From Alphaproteobacteria bacterium (GTDB lineage Bacteria; Pseudomonadota; Alphaproteobacteria; Caulobacterales; Aquidulcibacteraceae), in the NCBI GenBank assembly GCA_027485915.1, contig JAIXQA010000075.1:120431-184430 (forward strand): a stretch of DNA of 64,000 bases, written 5' to 3'. Shown here piece by piece: positions 44,930-53,027 of this stretch; the first letter of the stretch is position 1; each line of letters begins with the position of its first letter. Position numbers and translations under genes: made by a program. Below the pieces are notes generated by a model, which saw nothing but the letters and a program-made list of their open reading frames with translations, was not told where the DNA came from and made no database searches.

Positions 44930-46069
44930 TTACATCACTTCGATGTCGGCTTGCAGCGCACCAGAGGCTTTTAGCGCCTGGAGAATTTGAATGAGGTCAC
45001 GTGGGTTCACACCCAAAGAATTGAGCCCTTCGACCAGATCGCGGAGCGGCACACCACCGCGGATAACGGTTAGGTCGCCCTTATCCTCCTCCACCGTGAC
45101 GCTCGAACGTGGTACCACAGTCGTCTCGCCTTGGCTCAATGGGTTAGGTTGGCTGACCAAGGGGGTCTCTTGTACCGAGACTGTCAGGTTGCCCTGTGCG
45201 ACAGCGACGGTGGACACGCGCACATTATCGCCCATCACAACAATGCCAGAGGCTTCATCGACAACAATCTTGGCAACCAGATCGGGGGTCACGGTCAAGC
45301 GCTCGACCCGGCTAATCAAATTGACCATATCGCCTGGATAGCCAATCGGCTTGGACAGAACGACGGTGGAAGGATTGTCGACCGAAGCTGCTGCAACACC
45401 CAGATTGGCGTTAATGGCGTTGGCGATGCGTCGTGCGGTCGTGAAATCAGGGTTGCGCAGGGCAAGACGAAGCTCTGTTTGACCGGCAAGGTCGAAATGA
45501 AGCTCACGCTCAATGAGGGCACCATTGGCGATGCGGCCATTTGTGCTGACACCGCGGCTGACACTGGTGCCGGAATTACCCGTGGCAGTAAAGCCACCTA
45601 CCGTCAGTTGGCCTTGGGCGACCGCATAGACTTGGCCGTCCGCGCCCATCAATGGGGTCACCAGCAAGGTGCCGCCTTCCAAACTCTTGGCGTCGCCAAA
45701 AGCGGAGACGGAGATATCCAGCCGGGTGCCTTGGGTAGCAAACGGTGGCAAGCTGGCGGTGACCATGACTGCGGCAACATTCTTGGTTTGCAGATTTTGC
45801 TCGCGCGTGTTGACTCCCATACGCTCCAACATGGCTTCCAAGCTTTGTTTGGTGAAGGGGGAGTTGCGCAGCCCGTCACCGGTTCCAGCGAGGCCAACAA
45901 CAATGCCATAGCCAATCAATTGGTTGTCGCGCACGCCTTCAATTTGCACCAAATCCTTGATGCGCGATTGGGCCAAAGCTTGCGATGGCAAGACAGAGCC
46001 AAGGCTGAGTAGCCCCAAAACGAGGGCAGCAAAAACAAGACGGAATACGGGCGTAAAAATTTGTGTCAT
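44930..46069 (-). CDS. flgI: Flagellar P-ring protein FlgI
   Basis: 379 aa from the ATG at 46069 (MTQIFTPVF), which gives a proper signal peptide; earlier in-frame starts add an unfit leader. SRIKDLVQIEGVRDNQLIGYGIVVGLAGTGDGLRNSPFTKQSLEAMLERMGVN and the late VPLRDLVEGLNSLGVNPRDLIQILQALKASGALQADIEVM are the family ends. It forms the periplasmic P-ring around the rod. Divergent from fliX. Upstream on its own strand lie two GG-N10-GC candidates for sigma-54, one too near the start codon and one weak, so its promoter is left open. Confidence 0.95.
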   Translation of the reverse strand: MTQIFTPVFRLVFAALVLGLLSLGSVLPSQALAQSRIKDLVQIEGVRDNQLIGYGIVVGLAGTGDGLRNSPFTKQSLEAMLERMGVNTREQNLQTKNVAAVMVTASLPPFATQGTRLDISVSAFGDAKSLEGGTLLVTPLMGADGQVYAVAQGQLTVGGFTATGNSGTSVSRGVSTNGRIANGALIERELHFDLAGQTELRLALRNPDFTTARRIANAINANLGVAAASVDNPSTVVLSKPIGYPGDMVNLISRVERLTVTPDLVAKIVVDEASGIVVMGDNVRVSTVAVAQGNLTVSVQETPLVSQPNPLSQGETTVVPRSSVTVEEDKGDLTVIRGGVPLRDLVEGLNSLGVNPRDLIQILQALKASGALQADIEVM

Positions 46070-46231
46070 TGAAATCTTGCATGCTAATTTCATGCCGTGA
46101 GGTGGCTCCGTAAAAGCCATTTAAAACAGCATATTAATATGTGGTCTCAAACCGCTTTCGAGGGCTGGATCGGCAAGCTTTGCCTAGTTCTGGTGGCATT
46201 ATGCCGCCCACCCACTCACTTTTGTCACACA

Positions 46232-46247
46232 TTAATCAGGCCTTAAC
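46232..46247 (+). promoter_or_regulatory. CtrA box upstream of fliX
   Basis: TTAATCAGGCCTTAAC is an exact TTAA-N7-TTAAC, ending 18 bp before the fliX ATG. It agrees with CtrA-dependent class II control of fliX described in Caulobacter. Confidence 0.75.
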
Positions 46248-46265
46248 CGGGTCGGCCCATGAATC

Positions 46266-46691
46266 ATGTTTATGAAAGTTAATGCGCCTGCGTCCACATC
46301 CACGGTTTCTGGAGCCCGTCGCGCCACCGGTGGTGCGGCACCCGGCTTTGTGCTGCCTGGCCAAGTGGAGGGGGGACCCGCGCAAGTCAATCGTGCGATG
46401 TCGGCCACGTCCATTGCCAATGTTGGTGCTCTCTTGGCGCTGCAGGGCGAGGATGATGTGGTTGAGCGTCGTCGCCGCGCGACGCGTCGGTCGTCAACCC
46501 TTCTTGACCAATTGGATGAGATCAGAGTGGCAATTCTCGGTGGCGGTGTCAGTCGCGAACAAGTTGCGCGCCTGTCTCAAACCTTGCGTGAACATCGCGA
46601 TGCGGTTGATGATCCATCCCTCAATGCGCTTCTCGATGATGTTGAGCTGCGGGCAGAAGTTGAACTCGCTAAGCTTGAGCGTGCGCTTTAG
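46266..46691 (+). CDS. fliX: Flagellar assembly regulator FliX
   Basis: 141 aa. In Caulobacter FliX links completion of the early basal body to the sigma-54 activator FlbD. Marks: N-terminal MKVNAPASTS, GFVLPGQ, and a helical C-half ATRRSSTLLDQLDEIRVAILGGGVSREQVARLSQTLREHR and LDDVELRAEVELAKLERAL. A CtrA box lies just upstream. Divergent to flgI as in Caulobacter. flbD itself is outside this window. Confidence 0.92.
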   Translation: MFMKVNAPASTSTVSGARRATGGAAPGFVLPGQVEGGPAQVNRAMSATSIANVGALLALQGEDDVVERRRRATRRSSTLLDQLDEIRVAILGGGVSREQVARLSQTLREHRDAVDDPSLNALLDDVELRAEVELAKLERAL

Positions 46692-46871
46692 GGACCTGAG
46701 CTTGTCAATTTGAGCGGTGGCGGTTTCCGTTAGAGCCAATTGTCAATTCTTTTAGCAGTTAAGCGACTAGCCCAATGTTTCTAGCGCCTTGCGAGCCGTC
46801 TCGGGCTTCACTATAGCGCGAAGACATCGTGCGATGCCTTTATCGTTCACATGCAGAAACAGGGGTACGTC

Positions 46872-47306
46872 ATGACGACGATAGTTATGCCAAACACCGG
46901 TGTTCCAAGTGACTATGTGCCTTCCGACGACGAAGAGTTCATGAATGAACGGCAGCGTGAATATTTCCGCAAGAAGCTGCAAGATTGGAAAGAGTCGATC
47001 CTAGCAGACTCCAAAGATACTTTGTCGCATTTGCAAAATGAGACCGCCTCTTTGCCAGATGTGGCAGACCGCGCTTCGGCTGAAACCGATAAGAGCATTG
47101 AGCTTCGCGCCCGTGATCGCCAACGCAAGTTGATTTCCAAGATTGATGCGGCTCTGCGCCGGATCGATGATGGCTCTTACGGCTATTGCGACGAAACCGG
47201 CGAGCCAATCTCTTTGGGCCGCTTGATGGCCCGCCCCGTAGCGACCTTGAGCTTGGAAGCCCAAGAACGCCACGAGCGGTCGGAGCGTATTCACCGCGAC
47301 GACTAA
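46872..47306 (+). CDS. dksA: DksA/TraR family protein lacking most zinc cysteines
   Basis: 144 aa from the ATG at 46872 (MTTIVMPNTG) after AGGGGTACGTC; an ATG seven codons earlier is possible. Coiled-coil tip region MNERQREYFRKKLQDWKESILAD, then IDDGSYGYCDETGEPISLGRLMARPVATLSLEAQERHE. Of the four zinc Cys of E. coli DksA only one remains (GYC), with T, L and A or E in the other places. Zinc-free DksA types occur in alphaproteobacteria and in Pseudomonas DksA2. It acts with ppGpp on RNA polymerase. Lies between fliX and flgH. Confidence 0.9.
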   Translation: MTTIVMPNTGVPSDYVPSDDEEFMNERQREYFRKKLQDWKESILADSKDTLSHLQNETASLPDVADRASAETDKSIELRARDRQRKLISKIDAALRRIDDGSYGYCDETGEPISLGRLMARPVATLSLEAQERHERSERIHRDD

Positions 47307-47326
47307 GTCGCGCGGATCAGAACTTG

Positions 47327-48070
47327 TTAGAAGGGGCTGATGGCTCCCATGATTTGCTGACCTTTTGGTGGCTGCTGATAGGCTGTGATTTGGCCACGTC
47401 CTCCATAAGAGATGCGGGCTTCGGCCATTTGCGTATGGCGAACCTGATTGGCAGAGGTGATATCCTGCGGCCTCACGATCCCTGACACCAAGAGTTCGCG
47501 CAATTCATTATTTATCCGCACTTCTTGGCGCCCAGCCACAACCAAGTTGCCATTGGGTAGAACTTGGGTGACGATGGCGGCAACCGTCATATCGACCTTT
47601 TCATTGCGCGCCACTTGGCCTTGGCCCGCGAACGCCCCATTGGAACTGGCTCCGACCATCGTGGATGGATCAAAACCCTCGGGCAGCACTTTGCCGGGTA
47701 ATTGCTCGAGACCAAAAAAGCTCGTGACGCCGCCATCCATCGTGGATTTACGCGTTCGGCCGGTTGAATTGTTCAATTGCGCTTGGTCATTAATCTGGAT
47801 CAACACGGTTAGAATATCGCCAATGTTAGAGGCGCGAGGATCGTTGAAGAATTGCCGTGAGCCCGCTTTCCATAGGGAATTGGACGAGGCCTGTTGAAAT
47901 TGCTGTGTCGGCATTGGCATAACAACTTGCCGACGCCCAGTTGCAGCATAGGCGGGGTTTTCAATGGGGGTCACTTCTGGCGGCTTACCAGCTGTTCGCA
48001 CTTCTTCCATGGTAGAAGCGCAACCGGTCAAGGCTAGGGCCGCGACAATCATCATGCTCAACTTTTGCAT
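47327..48070 (-). CDS. flgH: Flagellar L-ring lipoprotein FlgH
   Basis: 247 aa. ATG at 48070 overlapping the flgA stop by one base (TGATG); the track start one codon earlier is a TTG. Lipoprotein signal LSMMIVAALALTGC with lipobox. The body has SLWKAGSRQFFNDPRASNIGDILTVLIQINDQAQLNN, then NGNLVVAGRQEVRINNELRELLVSGIVRPQDI, the FlgH hallmarks. It forms the L-ring in the outer membrane. Last gene of the flgF-G-A-H run; it converges with the dksA-like gene 20 bp away. Confidence 0.95.
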   Translation of the reverse strand: MQKLSMMIVAALALTGCASTMEEVRTAGKPPEVTPIENPAYAATGRRQVVMPMPTQQFQQASSNSLWKAGSRQFFNDPRASNIGDILTVLIQINDQAQLNNSTGRTRKSTMDGGVTSFFGLEQLPGKVLPEGFDPSTMVGASSNGAFAGQGQVARNEKVDMTVAAIVTQVLPNGNLVVAGRQEVRINNELRELLVSGIVRPQDITSANQVRHTQMAEARISYGGRGQITAYQQPPKGQQIMGAISPF

Positions 48071-48933
48071 CAATTGACTCCATTCGGATTAGGCACCCGA
48101 GCCGATAGCTGGCTTAGCATCACGCGGGCCGTGCCCGGACCATCGACGATGGCTTCCAGCACTTTGTTGGATTGTGGATTTAGTACTTTCACATTGGCAC
48201 CAATGGCGGCATCGCCCAGCGCTCTGCCGCGCACCGAAAGTTTGAGGCCGTCGGCTTCATAGATCAGGGTCACCGGCTCATTGCGGCGGACCGATGGTGT
48301 CTCCATCACATCCAGTGCGCGCAAAGGCATATTAGCCAGCAGCACGCGCTTCGCGGTTTTGCCAATCAAGGCTTCCGGATCAGCCAAGGCATCACGTGGT
48401 GCATTGGCGGGCGTGTCAATCCAGACCACATCTTCGGTTTGAATAGTCTCGCCGCGTTGAATCGTCCGGCCAAGTACGGCAACAGCTTCGGGGCGGGCAG
48501 GGGTCATCGTCGTGCCTGCCCGCTGACGGATTTCAGAAACGTTGGGCGTTGCAGCTGTCGGTTGAATGGGGATCAAAGGATCTATGCGGCCTGGGCCATT
48601 GACGACAATTTGGCGTACCCCTTCGCGGTTTGGCCAGTTGAGCCCCGCCGCACGGGCACGCGCTTGTAAAGGACCTGCACCAAACACAACCATCTGGCCG
48701 GGGCCCGGCGAGCGTGCCAGTGGTTGATTGGCATATGCGCCCGCATTGTCGAATACATCGCCAAACGTAATCTGCGCTTTGTCGGATCGCGGATTGGCTT
48801 TTAGCGCCAAGACGGGGCCTGCTTGTGCTGTTTGGGCAAAGCCTGGACTGACCTGTACCACCGGGGCAGCTATCAGGCCCAAGGCAAAGCAGGATGTCCA
48901 ACTTAGGCGCAAGAGGGGGCGAAGGGCTTTCAT
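48070..48933 (-). CDS. flgA: Flagella basal-body P-ring formation protein FlgA
   Basis: 287 aa with a signal peptide (SWTSCFALGLIAAPVVQVSPGFA). The C-terminal half carries a SAF-type chaperone domain: VLGRTIQRGETIQTEDVVWIDTPANAPRDALADPEALIGKTAKRVLLANMPLRALDVMETPSVRRNEPVTLIYEADGLKLSVRGRALGDAAIGANVKVLN. It helps FlgI assemble in the periplasm. The N-terminal half is longer than in enteric FlgA. Eight bases separate it from flgG. Confidence 0.93.
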   Translation of the reverse strand: MKALRPLLRLSWTSCFALGLIAAPVVQVSPGFAQTAQAGPVLALKANPRSDKAQITFGDVFDNAGAYANQPLARSPGPGQMVVFGAGPLQARARAAGLNWPNREGVRQIVVNGPGRIDPLIPIQPTAATPNVSEIRQRAGTTMTPARPEAVAVLGRTIQRGETIQTEDVVWIDTPANAPRDALADPEALIGKTAKRVLLANMPLRALDVMETPSVRRNEPVTLIYEADGLKLSVRGRALGDAAIGANVKVLNPQSNKVLEAIVDGPGTARVMLSQLSARVPNPNGVN

Positions 48934-48940
48934 CTAAGCC

Positions 48941-49729
48941 TTACCGGAGGACTTGAGATGTGGCTTGCATCATCTCGTCGGTGGCATTGATCACTTTGGA
49001 ATTCATCTCATAAGCCCGCTGGGCGATAATGAGGGCGGAGATCTCAAATACCGGATTGACGTTGGAAGCTTCCACATAATTTTGGTTGATCGAGCCGAGG
49101 CCCGGTCCCGTTGGGTTGCCAATCGTGGCAGGGCCCGATGCGGCGGTTTCCACCAAGAGATTGTCGCCCAAGGCTTCCAAGCCCGCTGGATTCACAAAGG
49201 CCGCGAGCGTAATCTGCCCTAAATCCTGTGGTGCGGTTTGGCCTGAAATGATGGCTTGTACTTGACCAGAAGGCGAAATGGAGAAGTCGAGCGCACCGTC
49301 GGGGATTTGGATTTCAGGCTGAACGATATAGCCTTCGCCCGTCACGATTTGCCCAGTTGCGGAGGAGGAAAAATTGCCTGCCCGCGTGTATGCCGTCCGA
49401 CCATCAGGCAACAGGACTTGGAAATAGCCGCGCCCATTGATGGCCATGTCATATTTATTGTCGGTGCGGGTCAGGCTGCCTTGCTCGGCAATGCGATAGA
49501 CTGAACCTGTTTTCACCCCATAACCAACTTGAACGCCTGTTGGGTCAATTGTACCGGAATCCGACGTCGTCGCACCAGGCCGTTCGAGGTTCTGATAGAT
49601 TAGATCCTGAAACTCTGCACGTTGGCGCTTAAATCCCGTGGTATTCATATTGGCGATGTTGTTCGAAATGACTTCCACATTAAGCTGTTGGGCCAACATG
49701 CCAGTAGCTGCGATATTCATAGAGCGCAT
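48941..49729 (-). CDS. flgG: Flagellar distal rod protein FlgG
   Basis: 262 aa with the N-terminal rod signature SMNIAATGMLAQQLNVEVISNNIANMNTTGFKRQRAEFQDLIYQ and the C-terminal YVEASNVNPVFEISALIIAQRAYEMNSKVINATDEMMQATSQVLR. Central body typical of FlgG (IAEQGSLTRTDNKYDMAINGRGYFQV). The distal rod carries torque to the hook through the P- and L-rings. 21 bp after flgF. Confidence 0.96.
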   Translation of the reverse strand: MRSMNIAATGMLAQQLNVEVISNNIANMNTTGFKRQRAEFQDLIYQNLERPGATTSDSGTIDPTGVQVGYGVKTGSVYRIAEQGSLTRTDNKYDMAINGRGYFQVLLPDGRTAYTRAGNFSSSATGQIVTGEGYIVQPEIQIPDGALDFSISPSGQVQAIISGQTAPQDLGQITLAAFVNPAGLEALGDNLLVETAASGPATIGNPTGPGLGSINQNYVEASNVNPVFEISALIIAQRAYEMNSKVINATDEMMQATSQVLR

Positions 49730-49750
49730 GTGCTTGGTCCTTTAGTCAGA

Positions 49751-50488
49751 TTAGGATTGAACTCGGGCGAGACGTTCGATCGCTCGGCCACGCAAGTCTT
49801 CGGTTTGTTTCTGCAGGCGGGTTGCGCTTTCAAAGGCACGACTGATTTCCATAATGCGGGTAAGCTCTGTCACGGCAACGACGTTAGAGCCCTCAATCAT
49901 GCCTTGGACAATTTGCGGGTCGGCAGCGACTTGGGCTGCTTCGCCCGTCGGCCGCCATAAATTGTCGCCGACTTTGTCGAGTGCGCCGGGACGGTCAAAT
50001 CGCGCAATGCCAAGTTGCGCCACGGTCACACCATTTTGCGAGATGGAGCCGTTTTTGGCGACCAAGGGTTCGCCTTGGGTTAGATCCAGCGTGATTGGCT
50101 GACCGGCAGTGTCGAGCACGGGGCGACCATCGCCTGTCACAATCCGACCTTGCGTGTCCATTTGGAAACGACCGTCGCGGGTATAGGCATTGCCTTGCGG
50201 CGTCTGTACCGTGAAATAGCCTTCACCAGCTAAAGCGAAGTCAAGCGGGTTATCGGTGCGTTGCAAGGCACCAGGCCGGAAGTCGCGCGCAATTGTATAG
50301 TCGCGGACAAACTCAACGGTCTTGGGTCGTTCAGCGATGGAAGCTGGCCTGCGGATCACCGGCTCAAACAGCACCGATTCTGACTTAAAGCCCGCAGTTG
50401 ACACGTTGGCCATATTGTTTGCTGCGACATCCATTTGGCGTCGCAGGGCATTTTGAGCCGAAAGAGTAATGAGAAGTGTATTGTCCAT
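49751..50488 (-). CDS. flgF: Flagellar proximal rod protein FlgF
   Basis: 245 aa: DNTLLITLSAQNALRRQMDVAANNMANVSTAGFKSESVLFEPV at the N-terminus, QRTDNPLDFALAGEGYFTVQTPQGNAYTRDGRF in the middle, and VTELTRIMEISRAFESATRLQKQ at the end. First gene of flgF-flgG-flgA-flgH, with a sigma-54-type promoter 70-90 bp upstream. In Caulobacter the same operon is a class III transcription unit. Confidence 0.94.
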   Translation of the reverse strand: MDNTLLITLSAQNALRRQMDVAANNMANVSTAGFKSESVLFEPVIRRPASIAERPKTVEFVRDYTIARDFRPGALQRTDNPLDFALAGEGYFTVQTPQGNAYTRDGRFQMDTQGRIVTGDGRPVLDTAGQPITLDLTQGEPLVAKNGSISQNGVTVAQLGIARFDRPGALDKVGDNLWRPTGEAAQVAADPQIVQGMIEGSNVVAVTELTRIMEISRAFESATRLQKQTEDLRGRAIERLARVQS

Positions 50489-50560
50489 CTCTATGTCTAC
50501 CTTCTAGGTGAGCTCACGATGCGCTTTGGCACCAAATTCTCTGAGCCAGGCCCATCATCT

Positions 50561-50576
50561 TGCAAGAGACGGGCCA
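50561..50576 (-). promoter_or_regulatory. Sigma-54 promoter for flgF-flgG-flgA-flgH
   Basis: Read on the minus strand: TGGCCCGTCTCTTGCA, one base off the TGGCACG-N4-TTGCA consensus, with GG and GC ten bases apart. It lies about 73 bp before the flgF ATG. The activator would be FlbD by analogy. The rest of the 50489-50809 gap is AT-rich, with TTAA half-sites but no full CtrA box. Confidence 0.75.
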
Positions 50577-50809
50577 AGAATTAATCATTAAAATTCAATA
50601 TTCTAAAATAGTTGGTTGAGGGCTCCGGCAGATGATGCCGTGAAAAAAGCGCCAAACTAGGCGTTTTCGGTCCCGCTCTCGGCAGTTTTTGCCGCATGGT
50701 TAAGATTTGGTGACATTTCATTAACCACGATTGGCTTAACTCCCATGGTGCAAGAGTGCCTTTGTGCGTCCGCTGAGTCGGGGCCCGTTCAAGCCTGTGA
50801 GAGAATCTG

Positions 50810-51457
50810 ATGGCCGGAAAAAAAGAGAAAAAGGGTGAAGCTCCTCCTGAGGGTGCTGATGGCGCCGAAGGCGAAGAAGGCGCTGGCGGCAAGAAGAAGC
50901 TTGCTGGCAAGCAGCTGATTTTATTCATCGTTCTGCCCGCTATCTTGCTTTTGGGCGGCGGCGGAGCTGCAGCCTATTTCCTCGTTTTCGCGAAGAAACC
51001 CGCCGCGGTTGCCGATGCCCATGGCGAAAAGGGTAAGGAAGGCGAGAAAAAGAAGAAGGACGAAAAGAAAAAGAAGGAAGATGGCAAGCACGACAAGGGC
51101 GGCGACAAGAAAGATGCCGCGGGCGGTGTTAAGCTGGCCGAAGGTCCGAATGGCGAGGGCTTCATGACCTTACCAGATTTGATCGTCAATATTGCCACCG
51201 CGGACTCTCGGCCGGCATATTTGAAGCTGCGTCTAACGCTGCAGGCCAAGGATTTGGAAACCGCTGAGGCGATTGAGCCGCTTCTGCCCCGGATACTCGA
51301 TCAATATACTGGCTTCCTGCGCGAATTGCGGATGGAAGATATCGCAGGGTCAGCCGGCTATTCGCGGCTGCAGCTTGAGCTTCTTAAGCGCGTGAATCTG
51401 GCGGTTGCGCCCGCCCAAGTCGATGCCGTGCTCATCGAAGAAATGTTGGTCCAATAA
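50810..51457 (+). CDS. fliL: Flagellar basal-body protein FliL
   Basis: 215 aa. A short polar N-terminus, one membrane helix (LILFIVLPAILLLGGGGAAAYFLVF), a highly charged Lys/Glu linker (about residues 80-110, EKKKKDEKKKKEDGKHDKGG), then the periplasmic SPFH-like domain FMTLPDLIVNIATADSRPAYLKLRLTLQAKDLETAEAIEPLLPRILDQYTGFLREL. FliL rings the stator and helps torque. The Lys-rich linker is longer than in enteric FliL. Stop overlaps the fliM ATG (TAATG). Confidence 0.93.
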   Translation: MAGKKEKKGEAPPEGADGAEGEEGAGGKKKLAGKQLILFIVLPAILLLGGGGAAAYFLVFAKKPAAVADAHGEKGKEGEKKKKDEKKKKEDGKHDKGGDKKDAAGGVKLAEGPNGEGFMTLPDLIVNIATADSRPAYLKLRLTLQAKDLETAEAIEPLLPRILDQYTGFLRELRMEDIAGSAGYSRLQLELLKRVNLAVAPAQVDAVLIEEMLVQ

Positions 51458-52596
51458 TGGCGGATGATCTCGATCAAGATGCAATGGCGGCTGCTTGGGA
51501 AGCAGAAGCCATGGGTGAAGGTGGCGGTGGCGGCGGCGATGACGCCTTTGCTGCTGAATGGGAGGCCATGGTTGGTGGTGAGACCGGAAAGACCATCTCT
51601 GCCTCAGCCATTGGTGCCGAACGGGTTCTAAACCAAGACGAGATCGACTCGCTATTGGGCTTTGACCTTGGCGATGATGACAGCGATGAAAAGAACGGCA
51701 TCCGCGGCATCATCAATTCTGCGCTCGTTTCCTACGAGCGTCTGCCAATGTTGGAAATCGTCTTCGACCGTTTGGTGCGCTTAATGACCACCAGCTTGCG
51801 GAATTTCACCTCCGACAACGTTGAAGTCTCGCTGGACCACATTTCGTCGATCCGTTTTGGCGACTATCTCAACTCTATCCCGCTGCCCGCTATTTTAGCC
51901 GTTTTCCGCGCCGAGCAATTGGACAATTACGGTTTGATGACTGTTGATTCAAATCTGATTTACTCAATTGTGGACGTTCTCCTTGGTGGTCGCCGCGGCA
52001 CAACAGCGATGCGCATCGAAGGCCGTCCTTACACGACGATTGAGCGCATGCTGGTTACGCGGATGATCGAGGTGATTTTGCAAGACATGCAGGCTGCCTT
52101 TGAGCCGTTGAAGCAGGTGGATTTCTCGCTGGACCGGATTGAGACCAACCCGCGCTTTGCCGCCATCGCGCGGCCTGCCAACGCTGCCATCATGATCAAG
52201 ATGCGGATCGATATGGAAGACCGGGGCGGGCGGGTGGAGCTTCTTCTTCCTTACGCAACGCTTGAGCCGATCCGTAAAATGCTCATCCAACAATTCATGG
52301 GTGAGAAATTCGGGCGGGATAATATTTGGGAAGGCCACTTGGCTACCGAACTTTGGTCGACGGATATGCAGGTTGAGGCAGTCCTCGATGAGTTGCCGGT
52401 ACCATTGGGCCGCTTGTTGAACTTGAAGGTCGGTGAAACCGTGTTCTTGAACCAGCCCCCAGATGGCAGCGTGGAATTACGCTGTGGCCAAATCGCCTTA
52501 ACCAAAGGGCGCATGGGCAAAATGGGCCGTGCGATTGCCTTGTCTTTGGATGGGCCGCTCTCAAACTCGGCAAGACGGGAACTGATGAACCAATGA
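51457..52596 (+). CDS. fliM: Flagellar motor switch protein FliM
   Basis: 379 aa. Acidic, Gly-rich N-terminal 50 residues, then LNQDEIDSLLGFDLGDDD, the middle CheC-like domain (LEIVFDRLVRLMTTSLRNFTSDNVEVSLDHISSIRFGDYLNSIPLPAILAVFRAEQLDN) and the C-terminal SpoA domain (VEAVLDELPVPLGRLLNLKVGETVFL). C-ring subunit that binds CheY. The N-terminal peptide of classic FliM (LSQxEID) is moved inward by the extra leader. Overlaps both neighbours by 1-4 bp. Confidence 0.95.
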   Translation: MADDLDQDAMAAAWEAEAMGEGGGGGGDDAFAAEWEAMVGGETGKTISASAIGAERVLNQDEIDSLLGFDLGDDDSDEKNGIRGIINSALVSYERLPMLEIVFDRLVRLMTTSLRNFTSDNVEVSLDHISSIRFGDYLNSIPLPAILAVFRAEQLDNYGLMTVDSNLIYSIVDVLLGGRRGTTAMRIEGRPYTTIERMLVTRMIEVILQDMQAAFEPLKQVDFSLDRIETNPRFAAIARPANAAIMIKMRIDMEDRGGRVELLLPYATLEPIRKMLIQQFMGEKFGRDNIWEGHLATELWSTDMQVEAVLDELPVPLGRLLNLKVGETVFLNQPPDGSVELRCGQIALTKGRMGKMGRAIALSLDGPLSNSARRELMNQ

Positions 52597-53027
52597 CCGA
52601 CCTCTACATCCCGATTGCGCAGATCATTTTGGCTGTGGCTATGTTGGCGGTTGCCATTTTGTGCATCCGTCTCGACCGCAAGATTACCGCCCTTCGCGAA
52701 GGCAAAGACGGCGTGGCGGCGGCTGCTGCGGAACTTGCTTTGGCTGTTGGCCGGGCAGAAGCGTCGGTTTCAGCTTTGAAGTCGGTATCAGAGGCAGCTG
52801 GCGAAGACCTCCAACGCAGTATCGAAGAGGCACGTGCTGCGGCAGAGGCTTTGAAATTCCTAGTGACCACCGCCCGCGCGGTAGAGGTAAAGCCAGCCCC
52901 GGCACCAGAACCAGCGCCCGTCCGTCAAAAGCGCGACCTGCGTTGGGATGAAGAAGAAGTAGAAGAAGATTTCCGGTTGGCGCGGCGCGGCCGTCCGCTG
53001 ACCGAGACATGGGGTGGTTTGAGATGA
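52593..53027 (+). CDS. DUF6468-type flagellar-operon membrane protein
   Basis: 144 aa. One N-terminal helix (IPIAQIILAVAMLAVAILCIRLDRKI), then an Ala/Glu coiled coil from about residue 35 to 95 (ALAVGRAEASVSALKSVSEAAGEDLQRSIEEARAAAEAL), a Pro-rich linker, and a charged tail (RWDEEEVEEDFRLARRGRPLTE). It is always found after fliM in Caulobacter-like genomes, but its function is not known to me. It overlaps fliM as ATGA and the next gene by 4 bp, so it belongs to the fliLM unit. Confidence 0.75.
   Translation: MTDLYIPIAQIILAVAMLAVAILCIRLDRKITALREGKDGVAAAAAELALAVGRAEASVSALKSVSEAAGEDLQRSIEEARAAAEALKFLVTTARAVEVKPAPAPEPAPVRQKRDLRWDEEEVEEDFRLARRGRPLTETWGGLR

Noticed and set aside
46081-46119. Two GG-N10-GC sigma-54 candidates before flgI
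   Set aside because: One (minus strand, 46083-46099) would start transcription at the start codon; the other (46104-46119) matches only about half of the consensus.
50690-50745. TTAA half-sites before fliL
   Set aside because: Spacers are 11 and 17 bp, not 7, so they do not make a CtrA box.
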